From positions 1 to 51,385 of the forward strand of contig VGJV01000002.1 of the NCBI GenBank assembly GCA_016867315.1: DNA of 51,385 nt, written 5' to 3'. How positions within the stretch are numbered: position 1 is the first letter of the stretch; each line of letters starts with the position of its first letter. The translations under genes were made by a program, and so were the position numbers. This document shows positions 1-9,531 of this stretch, in pieces. Below the pieces are notes generated by a model. The model was not told the DNA's origin. It searched no databases and saw nothing but the letters and a program-made list of their open reading frames with translations. The DNA is from Candidatus Liptonbacteria bacterium (GTDB lineage: Bacteria; Patescibacteriota; Minisyncoccia; UBA6257; 2-01-FULL-56-20).

Positions 1-97
1 TTAAAAGCCGCAGTTTGATGCAGGCGCTCGTTTTTTGGATGCTCAAGGAACAACTCCAGCTTAAAAGCTGGAGTTTTAGTCAAGTTCCTTGACATAA
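1..97 (+). ncRNA. HEARO/omega-RNA-like structured element, copy 1 (5' part outside window)
   Basis: Matches copy 3: AGCCGCAGTTTGATGCAGGCGCTCGTTTTT, then the nested hairpin CTCAAGGAAC-AA-CTCCAGC-ttaaaa-GCTGGAG-TTTTAGTCAA-GTTCCTTGA-CATAA. Confidence 0.6.
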
Positions 98-99
98 TA

Positions 100-219
100 A
101 TGGACTCTATTGATCCAGAAATCACTCCAATTATTTCTGCTGCTCATACAGTAGGTATGGATGGAATCGTGACTTTTAGCGCAGTCAGAATTTATGATAT
201 TGATGCTTTGATGCCCTGA
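100..219 (+). pseudogene. C-terminal remnant of a gene probably interrupted by element copy 1 (MDSIDPEITPIISAAHTVGMDGIVTFSAVRIYDIDALMP)
   Basis: Short, protein-like frame ending 1 nt before the convergent metG stop; begins 3 nt after the CATAA end of copy 1. Confidence 0.35.
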
Positions 220-2124
220 CTATCTAATCTTGCTTCCTTCTTTTATATCTCTCTCAGGCGATAATATTATTACTTGGCCATCATCCTCTGCAGCTGCAGC
301 AAGTATCATCCCATTGCTTTCAACGCCTTTAAGCATCCTTGGGGCTAGATTTGCTACAAATACTGCCTTCTTACCAACAAGCTCCTCTTTTTTGTACCTA
401 TTCCTAAGGCCCGCGACAATAGTTCTTGGTCTCGCTTCTCCCATATTCACAGTCAGTACGAAGAGCTTGTCTGCTTGAGGATGTTCCTTTACATCAGTTA
501 TCTTACCCACCCTCAGGTCCAGCTTTGCAAAATCATCAAAATTTATAGTAGATCTAGATTTTTCTTCGCTCTTCCCAACATTTTCATTTAGTTTACTATC
601 TACCTTTTCAATTTTCTTTTCATCTTGTTTCTTAAAAGGTGGAAATGCCATTTTATTTTGAGTGATTTCTATCTTCTTGAAGAGTATATGTGCTTTTTTA
701 ATCTTATTTATTCCAAGATCCTTGTTCAGGCTTTCTTTTGAAATCTCAAAATGGAATGTTTTTGCAATCTTTTCAGCTGTATCAGGCATGAAAGGATAAA
801 GTAATATAGTCACGTCTTTCAAAGCGTTGGCTGCTTGATAGATTACCTTTGCGTCTCCAGTCTCCCAAGGCTTTTTTTCTTGCAGGAAATGGTTAATCCT
901 GTCAACAAACCCGAATATCTCATTTAATGCTCTATCAAATTCCAAACCATCGATATGCTTGCTCGCCTTGTTTATCATGCTCCTTGATTCAAGCTCCGTT
1001 TTAGTCTTCTGCATCCCGTATTTCTCGGCAAGGTTTGAGAGCCTGCTAACAAGATTTCCAAGCTTGTTTGCAAGTTCATTATTGTGTCTTTCAATAAAAA
1101 CATCTTGAGAGAACTCCCCATCTTGTCCAAACGGTGTCTCCCTAAATAGTACATATCTCAATGAATCAACTCCTATCTTTGCAGAAAGAGTATCAAGATC
1201 AACTGCGTTTCCTGCAGATTTTCCTATCTTGTCCCCTTTTATAGTAAGCCATCCATGTGCAAATATTTTTTTTGGGAGCTTTATTCCTGCAGACATCAAT
1301 ATTGCAGGCCATATTACTGCATGGAACCACAATATATCTTTTCCTATCAGATGCACATCTGCAGGCCAGAATTTATTGAACATCTCCTGTTTCTCAAGAT
1401 ACCCTATGCCAGAGATGTAATTGAGCAAGGCGTCAAACCATACCCAGGCCACATGACCTTTATCGAACGGCAAAGGAACGCCCCAAGAGAACGTAGTCCT
1501 GGATATTGACAGGTCCTGAAGGCCCTCTTTTACCCTATTTATAACTTCTTGTCTCCTGCCCTCGGGAGATATAAAATCAGGATTTTTCTTATAATGGGCA
1601 AGAAGCTTCTTCTGATATTTGGACAATTTGAAGAAATACGATTCTTCCTTTATCTTCTCAACAGGTTTCTTATGTATAGGACAATTCCCCTCAGTAAGGT
1701 CTTTTTCTGTATAATATGCCTCACAAGCAGTGCAATACAGACCCTCATAGTATCCTTCATAAATATCGCCTTTTTTATGCATTTCAGATAAGATAGTCTG
1801 AACAACTTGTTCATGATCTGAATCAGTTGTCCTTATGAATCGGTCATAATGTAAATTGAGCTTTTTCCATGCCTCTTGAAATTGTGGAACTATATGGTCA
1901 ACAAATGTTTCAGGCTTCAATCCTGCTTTCTCAGCTGCCTCTTGGAGCTTCTTCCCATGATCATCAGTACCAGTCAGGAAAAATACGTCCTTGTCTGCCA
2001 GCCTATTCCATCTCGCAAGTATATCTGCCGCTATTGTTGTGTAAGCAGAGCCAAGATGTGGCTTTGCAGTAGGATAGTATATCGGTGTTGTTACATAGTA
2101 AGTATTCTTTGTCATGTTCATCAA
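220..2124 (-). CDS. metG: Methionine--tRNA ligase with C-terminal EMAP/Trbp-type tRNA-binding domain
   Basis: YYVTTPIYYPTAKPHLGSAYTTIAADILARW, KIGKS (KMSKS-like), C-terminal FAKLDLRVGKITDVKEHPQADKLFVLTV...GMILAA. Confidence 0.97.
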   Translation of the reverse strand: MMNMTKNTYYVTTPIYYPTAKPHLGSAYTTIAADILARWNRLADKDVFFLTGTDDHGKKLQEAAEKAGLKPETFVDHIVPQFQEAWKKLNLHYDRFIRTTDSDHEQVVQTILSEMHKKGDIYEGYYEGLYCTACEAYYTEKDLTEGNCPIHKKPVEKIKEESYFFKLSKYQKKLLAHYKKNPDFISPEGRRQEVINRVKEGLQDLSISRTTFSWGVPLPFDKGHVAWVWFDALLNYISGIGYLEKQEMFNKFWPADVHLIGKDILWFHAVIWPAILMSAGIKLPKKIFAHGWLTIKGDKIGKSAGNAVDLDTLSAKIGVDSLRYVLFRETPFGQDGEFSQDVFIERHNNELANKLGNLVSRLSNLAEKYGMQKTKTELESRSMINKASKHIDGLEFDRALNEIFGFVDRINHFLQEKKPWETGDAKVIYQAANALKDVTILLYPFMPDTAEKIAKTFHFEISKESLNKDLGINKIKKAHILFKKIEITQNKMAFPPFKKQDEKKIEKVDSKLNENVGKSEEKSRSTINFDDFAKLDLRVGKITDVKEHPQADKLFVLTVNMGEARPRTIVAGLRNRYKKEELVGKKAVFVANLAPRMLKGVESNGMILAAAAEDDGQVIILSPERDIKEGSKIR

Positions 2125-2405
2125 TGGAGAGGCTGGTATAAAAAGATGCTTATGCAGATATTATCGGAGCGAGACCTATCGCTTGCTTCTCTTCTTGCAC
2201 TGCGAGCACAAGTAAAATTCTTTCCAAATAGGAAATTCCTTCTTTGACGGGGTTTCAGACTCTCAAACAACTTCAATCACTTTCTTAACGCACAAATCTA
2301 TACTTATTCTGTATTCTCTCATATTTAATGTATACTAAGCGGACATTTACTCAAATGGTGATTGATAGAGACTTATTAATACCAGTTTATAGCTCAAAGG
2401 GATGA

Positions 2406-3101
2406 TTAGCGGTACATTCTTTCCAGAACGATGTCTTTCACATGAACCGAATCATATCCTACTAGATTGAATATTATCTCTGCAACTTCTTCTACATCCA
2501 TGGCTTTATCAGAATCTTTCTTACCGCCTACGCGATTGTGAAATGTGGTTCGCATTCCTCCTGGATAAACTCCTAGAACACGAATGCCTCTTGGTCGTGC
2601 CTCAATTCTGAGTGCATCTGTGAATCCCTTAAGCCCGTATTTGGAAGCAGCATAAACACCATGTTCGATAGAAGTATCCAAGCCTCCTGTAGAATTAATT
2701 TGGATAATCATTCCCGATTTTTTGGTAAGAAAGTATGAATAAATTCGTTTTGTAAGTTTAATTACAGACATAAGATTTGAATTGATAACTTCATCTACTT
2801 CAGAATCTTCAATCTTCTCAACAAGAGCCTTAGACATAATGGCCGCATTGTTTATCAAGATATCAATTTCTTTTTGTTCTACTAACTCTGCTAATCGTAC
2901 AATCGTCTTGTTTTCTTTTAGGTCTCCAGCTAAGACAATGCATTCAACACCACTTTTGCAAACCTCTTTTTTAACGCTTTCTAAATCGCCTTTATTTCTG
3001 CCATGAAGGATGAGAGAATAATTATTCTTCGAAAATTTAAGGGCCAAAGCTCTCCCAAGGCCTTTACTTGAACCTGTAATCAAAACGGTGCCTTTAGACA
3101 T
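2406..3101 (-). CDS. SDR family NAD(P)-dependent oxidoreductase
   Basis: TGSSKGLGRALA Rossmann motif, NNAA, YAASKYGLKG catalytic YxxxK. Confidence 0.93.
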   Translation of the reverse strand: MSKGTVLITGSSKGLGRALALKFSKNNYSLILHGRNKGDLESVKKEVCKSGVECIVLAGDLKENKTIVRLAELVEQKEIDILINNAAIMSKALVEKIEDSEVDEVINSNLMSVIKLTKRIYSYFLTKKSGMIIQINSTGGLDTSIEHGVYAASKYGLKGFTDALRIEARPRGIRVLGVYPGGMRTTFHNRVGGKKDSDKAMDVEEVAEIIFNLVGYDSVHVKDIVLERMYR

Positions 3102-3172
3102 AAGAGAAAATAATCAGCAAACTATTTAAGTTTTGCCTAAAAAAAGTAAAAAGTAAAAAAAAATATTTCTGC

Positions 3173-3736
3173 TTAATTTGCTAGTTCTCCCTCTTCTGAG
3201 ACTGCTTGACCATCGGCAGCATATTTGCCTACAATGACTCTGCGGTCCTCTTCACGCGCCTTAGCAAGTTTTCTGCTTACATTTATCAGGTCAGGATAAA
3301 GGTTGCGTGCGACTGTCTCGCTCAGGCCAAGATCTCGCATCACAGAGATGTAGTCGTCAGTAGTGAGCCTGCAGCCAGTATTGACTCCAAAATACAGGTG
3401 TTCTTCCGCAATTTTTCTTTTTTCTTCGACTTTTCTCTGCAAAATTGCCCCATGCTCTGGGTGTTCTGCGCTAAACTCTGCAATTGCTTCTTTCATGCCT
3501 CGCGCCTTTTCCTTGTTTTCTCTATCAACATAAGCGAAAATCCTTTCACTTTCAAACTCAGACCCATCTAAATCCTTAACTCGATTAGCCAAGTCTCTGG
3601 CCAGTGCTTGTTTGGATTTCTTCATCTTCTGATACATGCTTGACAGAGGAATCTCTATCCTGTCGCGCGCAATCAATTCTATGAATTCGTTTTGCATTTT
3701 TATTTTTCTCCTTTCAATTATTATAGATATTACCAT
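3173..3736 (-). CDS. Hypothetical protein
   Basis: 187-aa ORF; likely start at internal MQNEFIELIARDRIEIPL. Confidence 0.7.
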   Translation of the reverse strand: MVISIIIERRKIKMQNEFIELIARDRIEIPLSSMYQKMKKSKQALARDLANRVKDLDGSEFESERIFAYVDRENKEKARGMKEAIAEFSAEHPEHGAILQRKVEEKRKIAEEHLYFGVNTGCRLTTDDYISVMRDLGLSETVARNLYPDLINVSRKLAKAREEDRRVIVGKYAADGQAVSEEGELAN

Positions 3737-3800
3737 GCCTCAGCTTATGAAATAATGTGGCCATATTTATCACCACAATAATTATAAGGGATGGTTACGA

Positions 3801-4514
3801 TTGTTTGATATGAAAGAGAATCTTAAGGAAGCGGGATTGACTGAGAATGAAGCAAAAGTATACACCACTCTTCTTGAGCTAGGACCAAGTCATGCAGGAT
3901 TGATATCCAGGAAAAGCGGACTTCATAGAAGAGTTGTATATGATACTTTGGAGATGCTTATTCAGAAAGGTCTTATTGGCTACATACTTAGGAACAATGT
4001 CAAGCTGTTCCAGTGCGTCCATCCTCATAGATTAGTTGAAATATTGCAAGAGAAAGAACAGCACGTTGAGCAAGTCATGCCATACATGATAGATCTCTTC
4101 ACCAAGACAAAAGAGAAGGAGGAGACTAATTTTTTCACAGGCAAGAATGGATTGAAAACTGTCTTTGAGGATCAGTTAGCCATAGGTAAAGAGATTCTGA
4201 TTCTGGGCGCATCACCTCTTGCTTATGATATGTTAGGAGATTATTTCTTCTGGTTTGATAAGAGAAGAGCTGCCAAGAAGATAAAAACCAAGATTATATT
4301 CCATGAGCAAGGTATAAAGAAGATTCCTTTCTCAGAGGTAAGATTTCTGCCACAAAAATACTCTTCTCCTCTGTCTGTGAATATTTATGGCAACAAAGTA
4401 GCATTGATACTATGGAACAAAGAAAAACCTTTGGCAATAACAATAAAGAACAAGGAGATTTGTGAAGGCTATAGGAAGTACTTTGAATTGCTGTGGAAGG
4501 TTTCAAAAAAATAA
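3801..4514 (+). CDS. TrmB family transcriptional regulator
   Basis: N-terminal wHTH (LTENEAKVYTTLLELGPSHAGLISRKSGLHRRVVYDTLEMLIQKGLI) plus TrmB-like C-terminal region. Confidence 0.88.
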   Translation: MFDMKENLKEAGLTENEAKVYTTLLELGPSHAGLISRKSGLHRRVVYDTLEMLIQKGLIGYILRNNVKLFQCVHPHRLVEILQEKEQHVEQVMPYMIDLFTKTKEKEETNFFTGKNGLKTVFEDQLAIGKEILILGASPLAYDMLGDYFFWFDKRRAAKKIKTKIIFHEQGIKKIPFSEVRFLPQKYSSPLSVNIYGNKVALILWNKEKPLAITIKNKEICEGYRKYFELLWKVSKK

Positions 4515-4528
4515 TCTCCACAATCACA

Positions 4529-4695
4529 AAAACGATGCGCCACCTCGGCTTAAACCTCGAGGATGTGAATCCTCGATGGCAGTCAGGAATCTAAGATTCC
4601 TGATGAGCCGAGGTTTGTTGCAGGCGCTCGTTTTTGGAGATGCTCGGGAACCACCACACCTTGAAAGGTGTGGTTTTCATCGGTTCCCGACATAA
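4529..4695 (+). ncRNA. HEARO/omega-RNA-like structured element, copy 2
   Basis: AAAACGA-T-GCGCC pairs GGCGC-T-CGTTTTT; CTCGGCT pairs AGCCGAG; CGAGGAT-gtga-ATCCTCG; CAGGAATC-taa-GATTCCTG; nested TCGGGAACC..CACACCT-tgaa-AGGTGTG..GGTTCCCGA; ends CATAA. Confidence 0.68.
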
Positions 4696-4726
4696 GATTT
4701 AAAAAACTTGCTGAAAACACATCTTT

Positions 4727-5212
4727 ATGAAATTAACACATAAAAATGATTCTGATTCATGGAATGTCTGGATGAGATTGAAAGACAAGAAATATCTCCC
4801 AAGAACAAGCATAGTCCAGTTTAAACCTGAACCTAGGTTGTATGATCAAAATATAATGGTGAGCACTGTCCATAATCAGGACTTCCTTGCTGCTTCGGGA
4901 AATAGCCTTCTCCTTGCACGCCATTATCCTATTGATCATGCGGATATCACTTCTAATCACGAGGCTCTGATTCTTAATAACGAGTGCTATCCAGAAGGGT
5001 TAATATTGACATCAGACTTGCAACTATCTTTATCGTCGAGAGAAAAAAGTAAAATTAATATTCTCCAATTACTTGGTAACCCTGATGATTCTTTTATCAG
5101 ACGTTTCTTTTTTACGCATAATCATGTAATGGTACAAAAACCACATTATCTCTCAAGAGGGCCGGTACTCTTGTATGCAAAAAGAGGTAATGCTGAGTAT
5201 ATACTCAGATAA
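4727..5212 (+). CDS. Hypothetical protein
   Basis: 161-aa ORF in an otherwise non-coding gap. Confidence 0.65.
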   Translation: MKLTHKNDSDSWNVWMRLKDKKYLPRTSIVQFKPEPRLYDQNIMVSTVHNQDFLAASGNSLLLARHYPIDHADITSNHEALILNNECYPEGLILTSDLQLSLSSREKSKINILQLLGNPDDSFIRRFFFTHNHVMVQKPHYLSRGPVLLYAKRGNAEYILR

Positions 5213-5258
5213 ACAAAGTTTTCGACAGGTTTAAAAAGCATTTCTTGCTGAAAAAAGG

Positions 5259-5831
5259 ATGGCAACAGGATTATATCATCAATTAAGACAGGTATGGAAA
5301 AAGCCGAGCAGAGAGATGATTCATGGAAGAATGATTCAATGGAGGGCCGGTGAAGCCGCTGTTGTAGTAGAGAAACCAGAGCGCCTTGACAAAGCCCGTG
5401 CCTTGGGTTATAAAGCTAAAGTAGGTTTTGTAGTTGTAAGGATTCGTGTTAAGAGAGGAGGACGCCAAAGGCCTCGCCACAAACATGGAAGAAAAAGCAG
5501 AAAGCAGCATGTAAGAAAGATTCTGAAGATGAATTACAGATGGGTCGCTGAGATTAGAGCAGCAAGAAAATATCCTACATTGGAAGTCCTAAACTCATAT
5601 CCTCTTGGTAAGGATGGAAAATATTACTTTTACGAGGTCATCCTTGTAGATCCTTCTAGACCTGAGATTAAGAATGATAATGTAATCAACTGGATATGTA
5701 ATCCGTCTAATCGAAGAAGGGCAGAAAGAGGATTGACCAGCGCAGCTAAGAAGTCTCGTGGCCTGAGGACAAAGAGCCCAAACATGAAAGTGCGCCCAAG
5801 CCAGAGAGCCTGGGGAAGAAAAGGCAAGTAA
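5259..5831 (+). CDS. rpl15e: 50S ribosomal protein L15e
   Basis: MATGLYHQLRQVWKKPSREM...RGGRQRPRHKHGRKSRK...RGLRTKSPNMKVRPSQRAWGRKGK. Confidence 0.97.
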   Translation: MATGLYHQLRQVWKKPSREMIHGRMIQWRAGEAAVVVEKPERLDKARALGYKAKVGFVVVRIRVKRGGRQRPRHKHGRKSRKQHVRKILKMNYRWVAEIRAARKYPTLEVLNSYPLGKDGKYYFYEVILVDPSRPEIKNDNVINWICNPSNRRRAERGLTSAAKKSRGLRTKSPNMKVRPSQRAWGRKGK

Positions 5832-5925
5832 TTATCATTCTGATAGTCCTCCACTTTATTGAAGCAAATGTCTCTGCTTTCAGTAATAGAAATATCTAAA
5901 TACCTTAAGTAAGTCTCTGAAGCCT

Positions 5926-6195
5926 ATGAAATATTTACTGGCTATTTTGAGGGAGGTAGATGAAATATATGACGCTTTTATGGACGATATCGCCAAGGGT
6001 TATTTATTTAAGAAAAGCCTGGCTAGAAGGATCTACTCTCTAGATGAACTTAATTCAAGAGGTTGCAAGATTTCTGTAGGCGAAGGTCCTACCATTATAG
6101 AACAAGGAAGGATGAGAAGATATAATGCCAATCATAAAGATGATGGTCAATATGAAGTTTTGTCGGACCCTTTTACTCCCTGGTTTAGAGATTGA
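5926..6195 (+). CDS. Hypothetical protein
   Basis: 89-aa ORF between rpl15e and topA. Confidence 0.6.
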   Translation: MKYLLAILREVDEIYDAFMDDIAKGYLFKKSLARRIYSLDELNSRGCKISVGEGPTIIEQGRMRRYNANHKDDGQYEVLSDPFTPWFRD

Positions 6196-8538
6196 TTACT
6201 CAGATTCGTCCTCTTTTTTCTTGACTTCTCTTTCTTGTCTCTTTTGCGTCTCAATAGGGCATTCAGGATTGAAGCAGAATTCCCACGGTCTCTTGCCTTT
6301 CCTTATTGCAAGAAGTCTAGGAAACTGGTCGGCAGGACATAATTTTTCGGATCGTTTTATAAGTGAATTAGGGGGCAATGAAAAGGTCTGTCTACAATCA
6401 GGATATTTTGTGCATCCAATAAAATATCTACGAGTCTTCTTGGAATAAGTTATCCTCAATTCTCCTTTCTTACATAATGGGCAAGGCATCAATGTATTTG
6501 CCGCTTGCTGGTCTGCTCTCATGGTTTCCACGCCCTTGAGCAACTCTTTCCCTATCTCAGTTTCCTTAGCTTTGAATTCTTTGGATATATCAGTTATTAA
6601 TCTCTTGGCCTTCTCCAAAACTTCTTTCTCTTGATACTCAAAATTGCTTCTGCTTTCCTGTACTTTTTCAAGTTCTTCTTCAAGCTGCCTAGTCAGGCCC
6701 TCATCTATTATTATGGGGGAGTACTTCTCTAGTGCCTCTATTAACCTGATACCTAATTGTGTGGCTTGTATACTTCTACCGTCTAAATATCCTCTGTCAA
6801 ATAGCGTGTCTACTATAGCTGATCTAGTAGCCTTGGTTCCAAGATTCTTTTTTTCAAGTAATGTTATCAGTGATGTTGGAGTAAACCTTTTGGGAGGTTG
6901 TGTCTCTTTCTCAGATATTTCCACATTGTCCACTTTTACTCTGCCACTAATTTCGGGGAGAGACTTCTCTTCAAAGGATGTTGGATATACTCTGCTCCAT
7001 CCACTCTCTATTAATATGCTTCCAGAGGCGGTGAAAGTTATGGCTCTTTCTTTGATATCTTCTTCTGTCTTTTCATCCCCATCTTCATCTTCTACTCTTG
7101 AGGGTGCAGGTTTAGGAGTGTACATTATAGTTTTTCCCTTGGAATCTAAAGCTGTCAATGTGATTCTAGTAGTGGCGGTCTTCATGTCTGGAAAGAAAGC
7201 TGAGATAAATCTCTTGACTATCAATGAATAGAGTTTTTCATCGTTGCCTGACAATGAAGCATGCTCTCCTGTCGGATATATCGAAGGATGTGCCGGATCT
7301 GATTTTTTCCCTTCAACAGGATAAGGCCTAGATGCGTTTTTTGCTTCAGGAAAATATCTTTCTAAAGATTTTAATATTTTTCTTGGCTGTATCTCCTTTG
7401 GAATCTTCTGGCTAGATGTCCTTGGATAAGATATAAGACCTGCAAGATATAGCTTTTGTGCTATTTGGAGAGTCCCAGATGGAGAGATTTTATAGAACCT
7501 ATAAGCCTCTCTCTGCAAGGTAGTAAGATCAAATGGAAAAGGCGGAGGAGTATTTTCCTCTCCCTTCTTAGTCTCTGCGTTTGCCTCTTTTATACCCTCA
7601 AAAAATTTAAGATGTGCTTTATCAAAAATATCTAAGGGATGTTTGAAAACAAGACCACTTGAATGCGCATATGCTTCCCAGTAAGGTAAAGGCTTAAATT
7701 CATTTATCTCTCTTTCTCTGTCTACTATCAACTTTAATGCTGGTCCTTGGACTCTTCCTATAGATAATATCTTGAAAGATCCAGATGTTTTTATCGCGGA
7801 CATGAGTGCTCTAGATAAGTTTATTCCATACAACCAGTCAAGTATATGTCTTGTCTCTCCAGCATATGCATTTCCCCAATGAGGCTCAGGAAGAAGGTTT
7901 TCATATGAAGACTCAAGCTCAGGAGCAGTTAACGTAGAATATTTCATTCTTTTCGCGGTTTTCTGCTTACATATGAACCTAAGTACATTCCAGCCTATTA
8001 CTTCTCCTTCTACATCGAAGTCAGTTGCAATCACAATCTCTGATGCCCTGTAAGAAAGTTTCTTTAGAAGATCATAGTATCTTTTTGTGAATGCCGCTGA
8101 CTTTGTAGCATAAGATGGTTGCCATTCCACATTAAATATCGGCCATCCTTTCTGGCCAGCAGAGTAGGTCAGATTGAAAAGATGACCAACTGCAGAAGCA
8201 ATCACGACTTTCCTGCCATTTCTCTCAAGTTCAAAGTAAGATACTCCGTTCTCAGTTATTTTTTTTGAGTTTCCAAGCGCATTTGCAATCTTCTGTGCAG
8301 CTTGAGGTTTCTCAGTTATTATCAAGAGAATGTCTTTCTTTAGACTTATATCGGAAGGATCTGCTTTCTCAGTCTTCTTCCTTCTCTTTTTCTTAACATC
8401 TGGTATGTCCTCAAGTCCCTTTAGGTCCTTTCCAGGAGACTCTATCGTTGTAAGCTCGGCCAGGCTAGGTTTCTGCCTAACTTGTTTCTCAATAGTCATT
8501 TTGACATCTCCAGGTCTCAAGAATGCTTCTACAGCCAT
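6196..8538 (-). CDS. topA: DNA topoisomerase I (type IA)
   Basis: LLIITEKPQAAQKIANALG Toprim, DFDVEGE, ILSIGRVQGPALKLIV, SYPRTSSQ, C-terminal CPLCKKGELRITYSKKTRRYFIGCTKYPDC zinc ribbon. Confidence 0.96.
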   Translation of the reverse strand: MAVEAFLRPGDVKMTIEKQVRQKPSLAELTTIESPGKDLKGLEDIPDVKKKRRKKTEKADPSDISLKKDILLIITEKPQAAQKIANALGNSKKITENGVSYFELERNGRKVVIASAVGHLFNLTYSAGQKGWPIFNVEWQPSYATKSAAFTKRYYDLLKKLSYRASEIVIATDFDVEGEVIGWNVLRFICKQKTAKRMKYSTLTAPELESSYENLLPEPHWGNAYAGETRHILDWLYGINLSRALMSAIKTSGSFKILSIGRVQGPALKLIVDREREINEFKPLPYWEAYAHSSGLVFKHPLDIFDKAHLKFFEGIKEANAETKKGEENTPPPFPFDLTTLQREAYRFYKISPSGTLQIAQKLYLAGLISYPRTSSQKIPKEIQPRKILKSLERYFPEAKNASRPYPVEGKKSDPAHPSIYPTGEHASLSGNDEKLYSLIVKRFISAFFPDMKTATTRITLTALDSKGKTIMYTPKPAPSRVEDEDGDEKTEEDIKERAITFTASGSILIESGWSRVYPTSFEEKSLPEISGRVKVDNVEISEKETQPPKRFTPTSLITLLEKKNLGTKATRSAIVDTLFDRGYLDGRSIQATQLGIRLIEALEKYSPIIIDEGLTRQLEEELEKVQESRSNFEYQEKEVLEKAKRLITDISKEFKAKETEIGKELLKGVETMRADQQAANTLMPCPLCKKGELRITYSKKTRRYFIGCTKYPDCRQTFSLPPNSLIKRSEKLCPADQFPRLLAIRKGKRPWEFCFNPECPIETQKRQEREVKKKEDESE

Positions 8539-8620
8539 ATTAAATCAGAGAATAGCTTCTATTTATAATTGACTTAAAGGCTAAAAGAACAAATTTGCTG
8601 GGCCAACATGAAAAAGCCAA

Positions 8621-8639
8621 AAGTTCTGGTCCAGAACTT
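8621..8639. promoter_or_regulatory. Perfect dyad AAGTTCTGG-T-CCAGAACTT upstream of the PL14-like gene
   Basis: 9-bp arms, 1-nt centre, in the intergenic region between topA and 8743 CDS. Confidence 0.35.
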
Positions 8640-8742
8640 GTTCAACGCAATTTGAGAACCTGCTTAATACTGCTCTCACACATACAGAAGCGCGCAAAAG
8701 AGTAACCTTATAAACTTTAATTCTTTTAAGAAATTAGTAAGA

Positions 8743-9531
8743 ATGATAATGAAAACAAAAAATAGATATTTCAAAAATATTGAATTTTCAAATCATAAAC
8801 TTGGTTTATACGATGTAAAAACGTTTATCAAAGATTGGGGTTCTGAACCACGAAGAGGCGTAGCTGAAGGGAGAAGCAGAATTGTGAAAAAGAATGGAGA
8901 CAAAGTCCTAGAAATAACTATTCCAAGGGGAACATTGAGTGATGGAGGGTCTTTTTGGAGATTACTCTTTCCAAAAGATTTCCTAAATGTAACATTTGAA
9001 TATGATGTTCTATTTGGAAAAAATTTTGATTTTGTTAGAGGCGGTAAACTCCCTGGAATCGGTGGTGGATTGTCAAATGGATGCGGAGCAACTCCAGATG
9101 AATATCAAAACGGCTTTTCAGCAAGATTAATGTGGAGAGTATTAAACTTCCATAATAAACACCTAATAAAAGACTCTCACAAGGCATACTTGGTTCAGTA
9201 TATGTATTATCCAGATAGGCATCCATCAAAAAAATTCGGTGAAGATTTAATTTATAGATATAAGGGCAGAAAGATATTCGTAAAATCTAATAAATGGTAT
9301 AAACTTAAAACAAACATAAAACTATCAGAAAACCCAAAAAGAAAAGATACAATCACGGCCTATGTAAATGGAAAAATGGTTTTAAATAAGAAATTAAATC
9401 TTAGAAAAAAGACTACCTATGGGATTAATCAGATAATGTTTAGTTTATTTTTTGGTGGTGGAGAACCAAGTTGGGCTACGAAAAAGAAAGAGAAAATATA
9501 CTTTAAAAAATTTATAATTGAAGGAAAATAA
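8743..9531 (+). CDS. Polysaccharide lyase family 14-like protein (putative alginate/uronate lyase)
   Basis: GGSFWRLLFPKDFLNVTFEYDVLFGKNFDFVRGGKLPGIGGG resembles the PL14 core; no obvious N-terminal signal peptide. Confidence 0.75.
   Translation: MIMKTKNRYFKNIEFSNHKLGLYDVKTFIKDWGSEPRRGVAEGRSRIVKKNGDKVLEITIPRGTLSDGGSFWRLLFPKDFLNVTFEYDVLFGKNFDFVRGGKLPGIGGGLSNGCGATPDEYQNGFSARLMWRVLNFHNKHLIKDSHKAYLVQYMYYPDRHPSKKFGEDLIYRYKGRKIFVKSNKWYKLKTNIKLSENPKRKDTITAYVNGKMVLNKKLNLRKKTTYGINQIMFSLFFGGGEPSWATKKKEKIYFKKFIIEGK

Noticed and set aside
2160-2260. Small - strand frame ending FYLCSQCKKRSKR upstream of metG
   Set aside because: No start codon, only two cysteines and very short; insufficient support for a gene or remnant.
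4462-4695. 77-aa + strand ORF across the TrmB end and element copy 2
   Set aside because: Overlaps a structured repeat and the TrmB gene in another frame; its translation reflects hairpin sequence (ESSMAVRNLRFLMSRG) that recurs in copy 3.
6644-7231. 195-aa + strand ORF inside topA
   Set aside because: Antisense shadow frame of a well-supported gene; Ser-rich composition typical of such frames. The same applies to most + ORFs in 19-34 kb and 36-50 kb.
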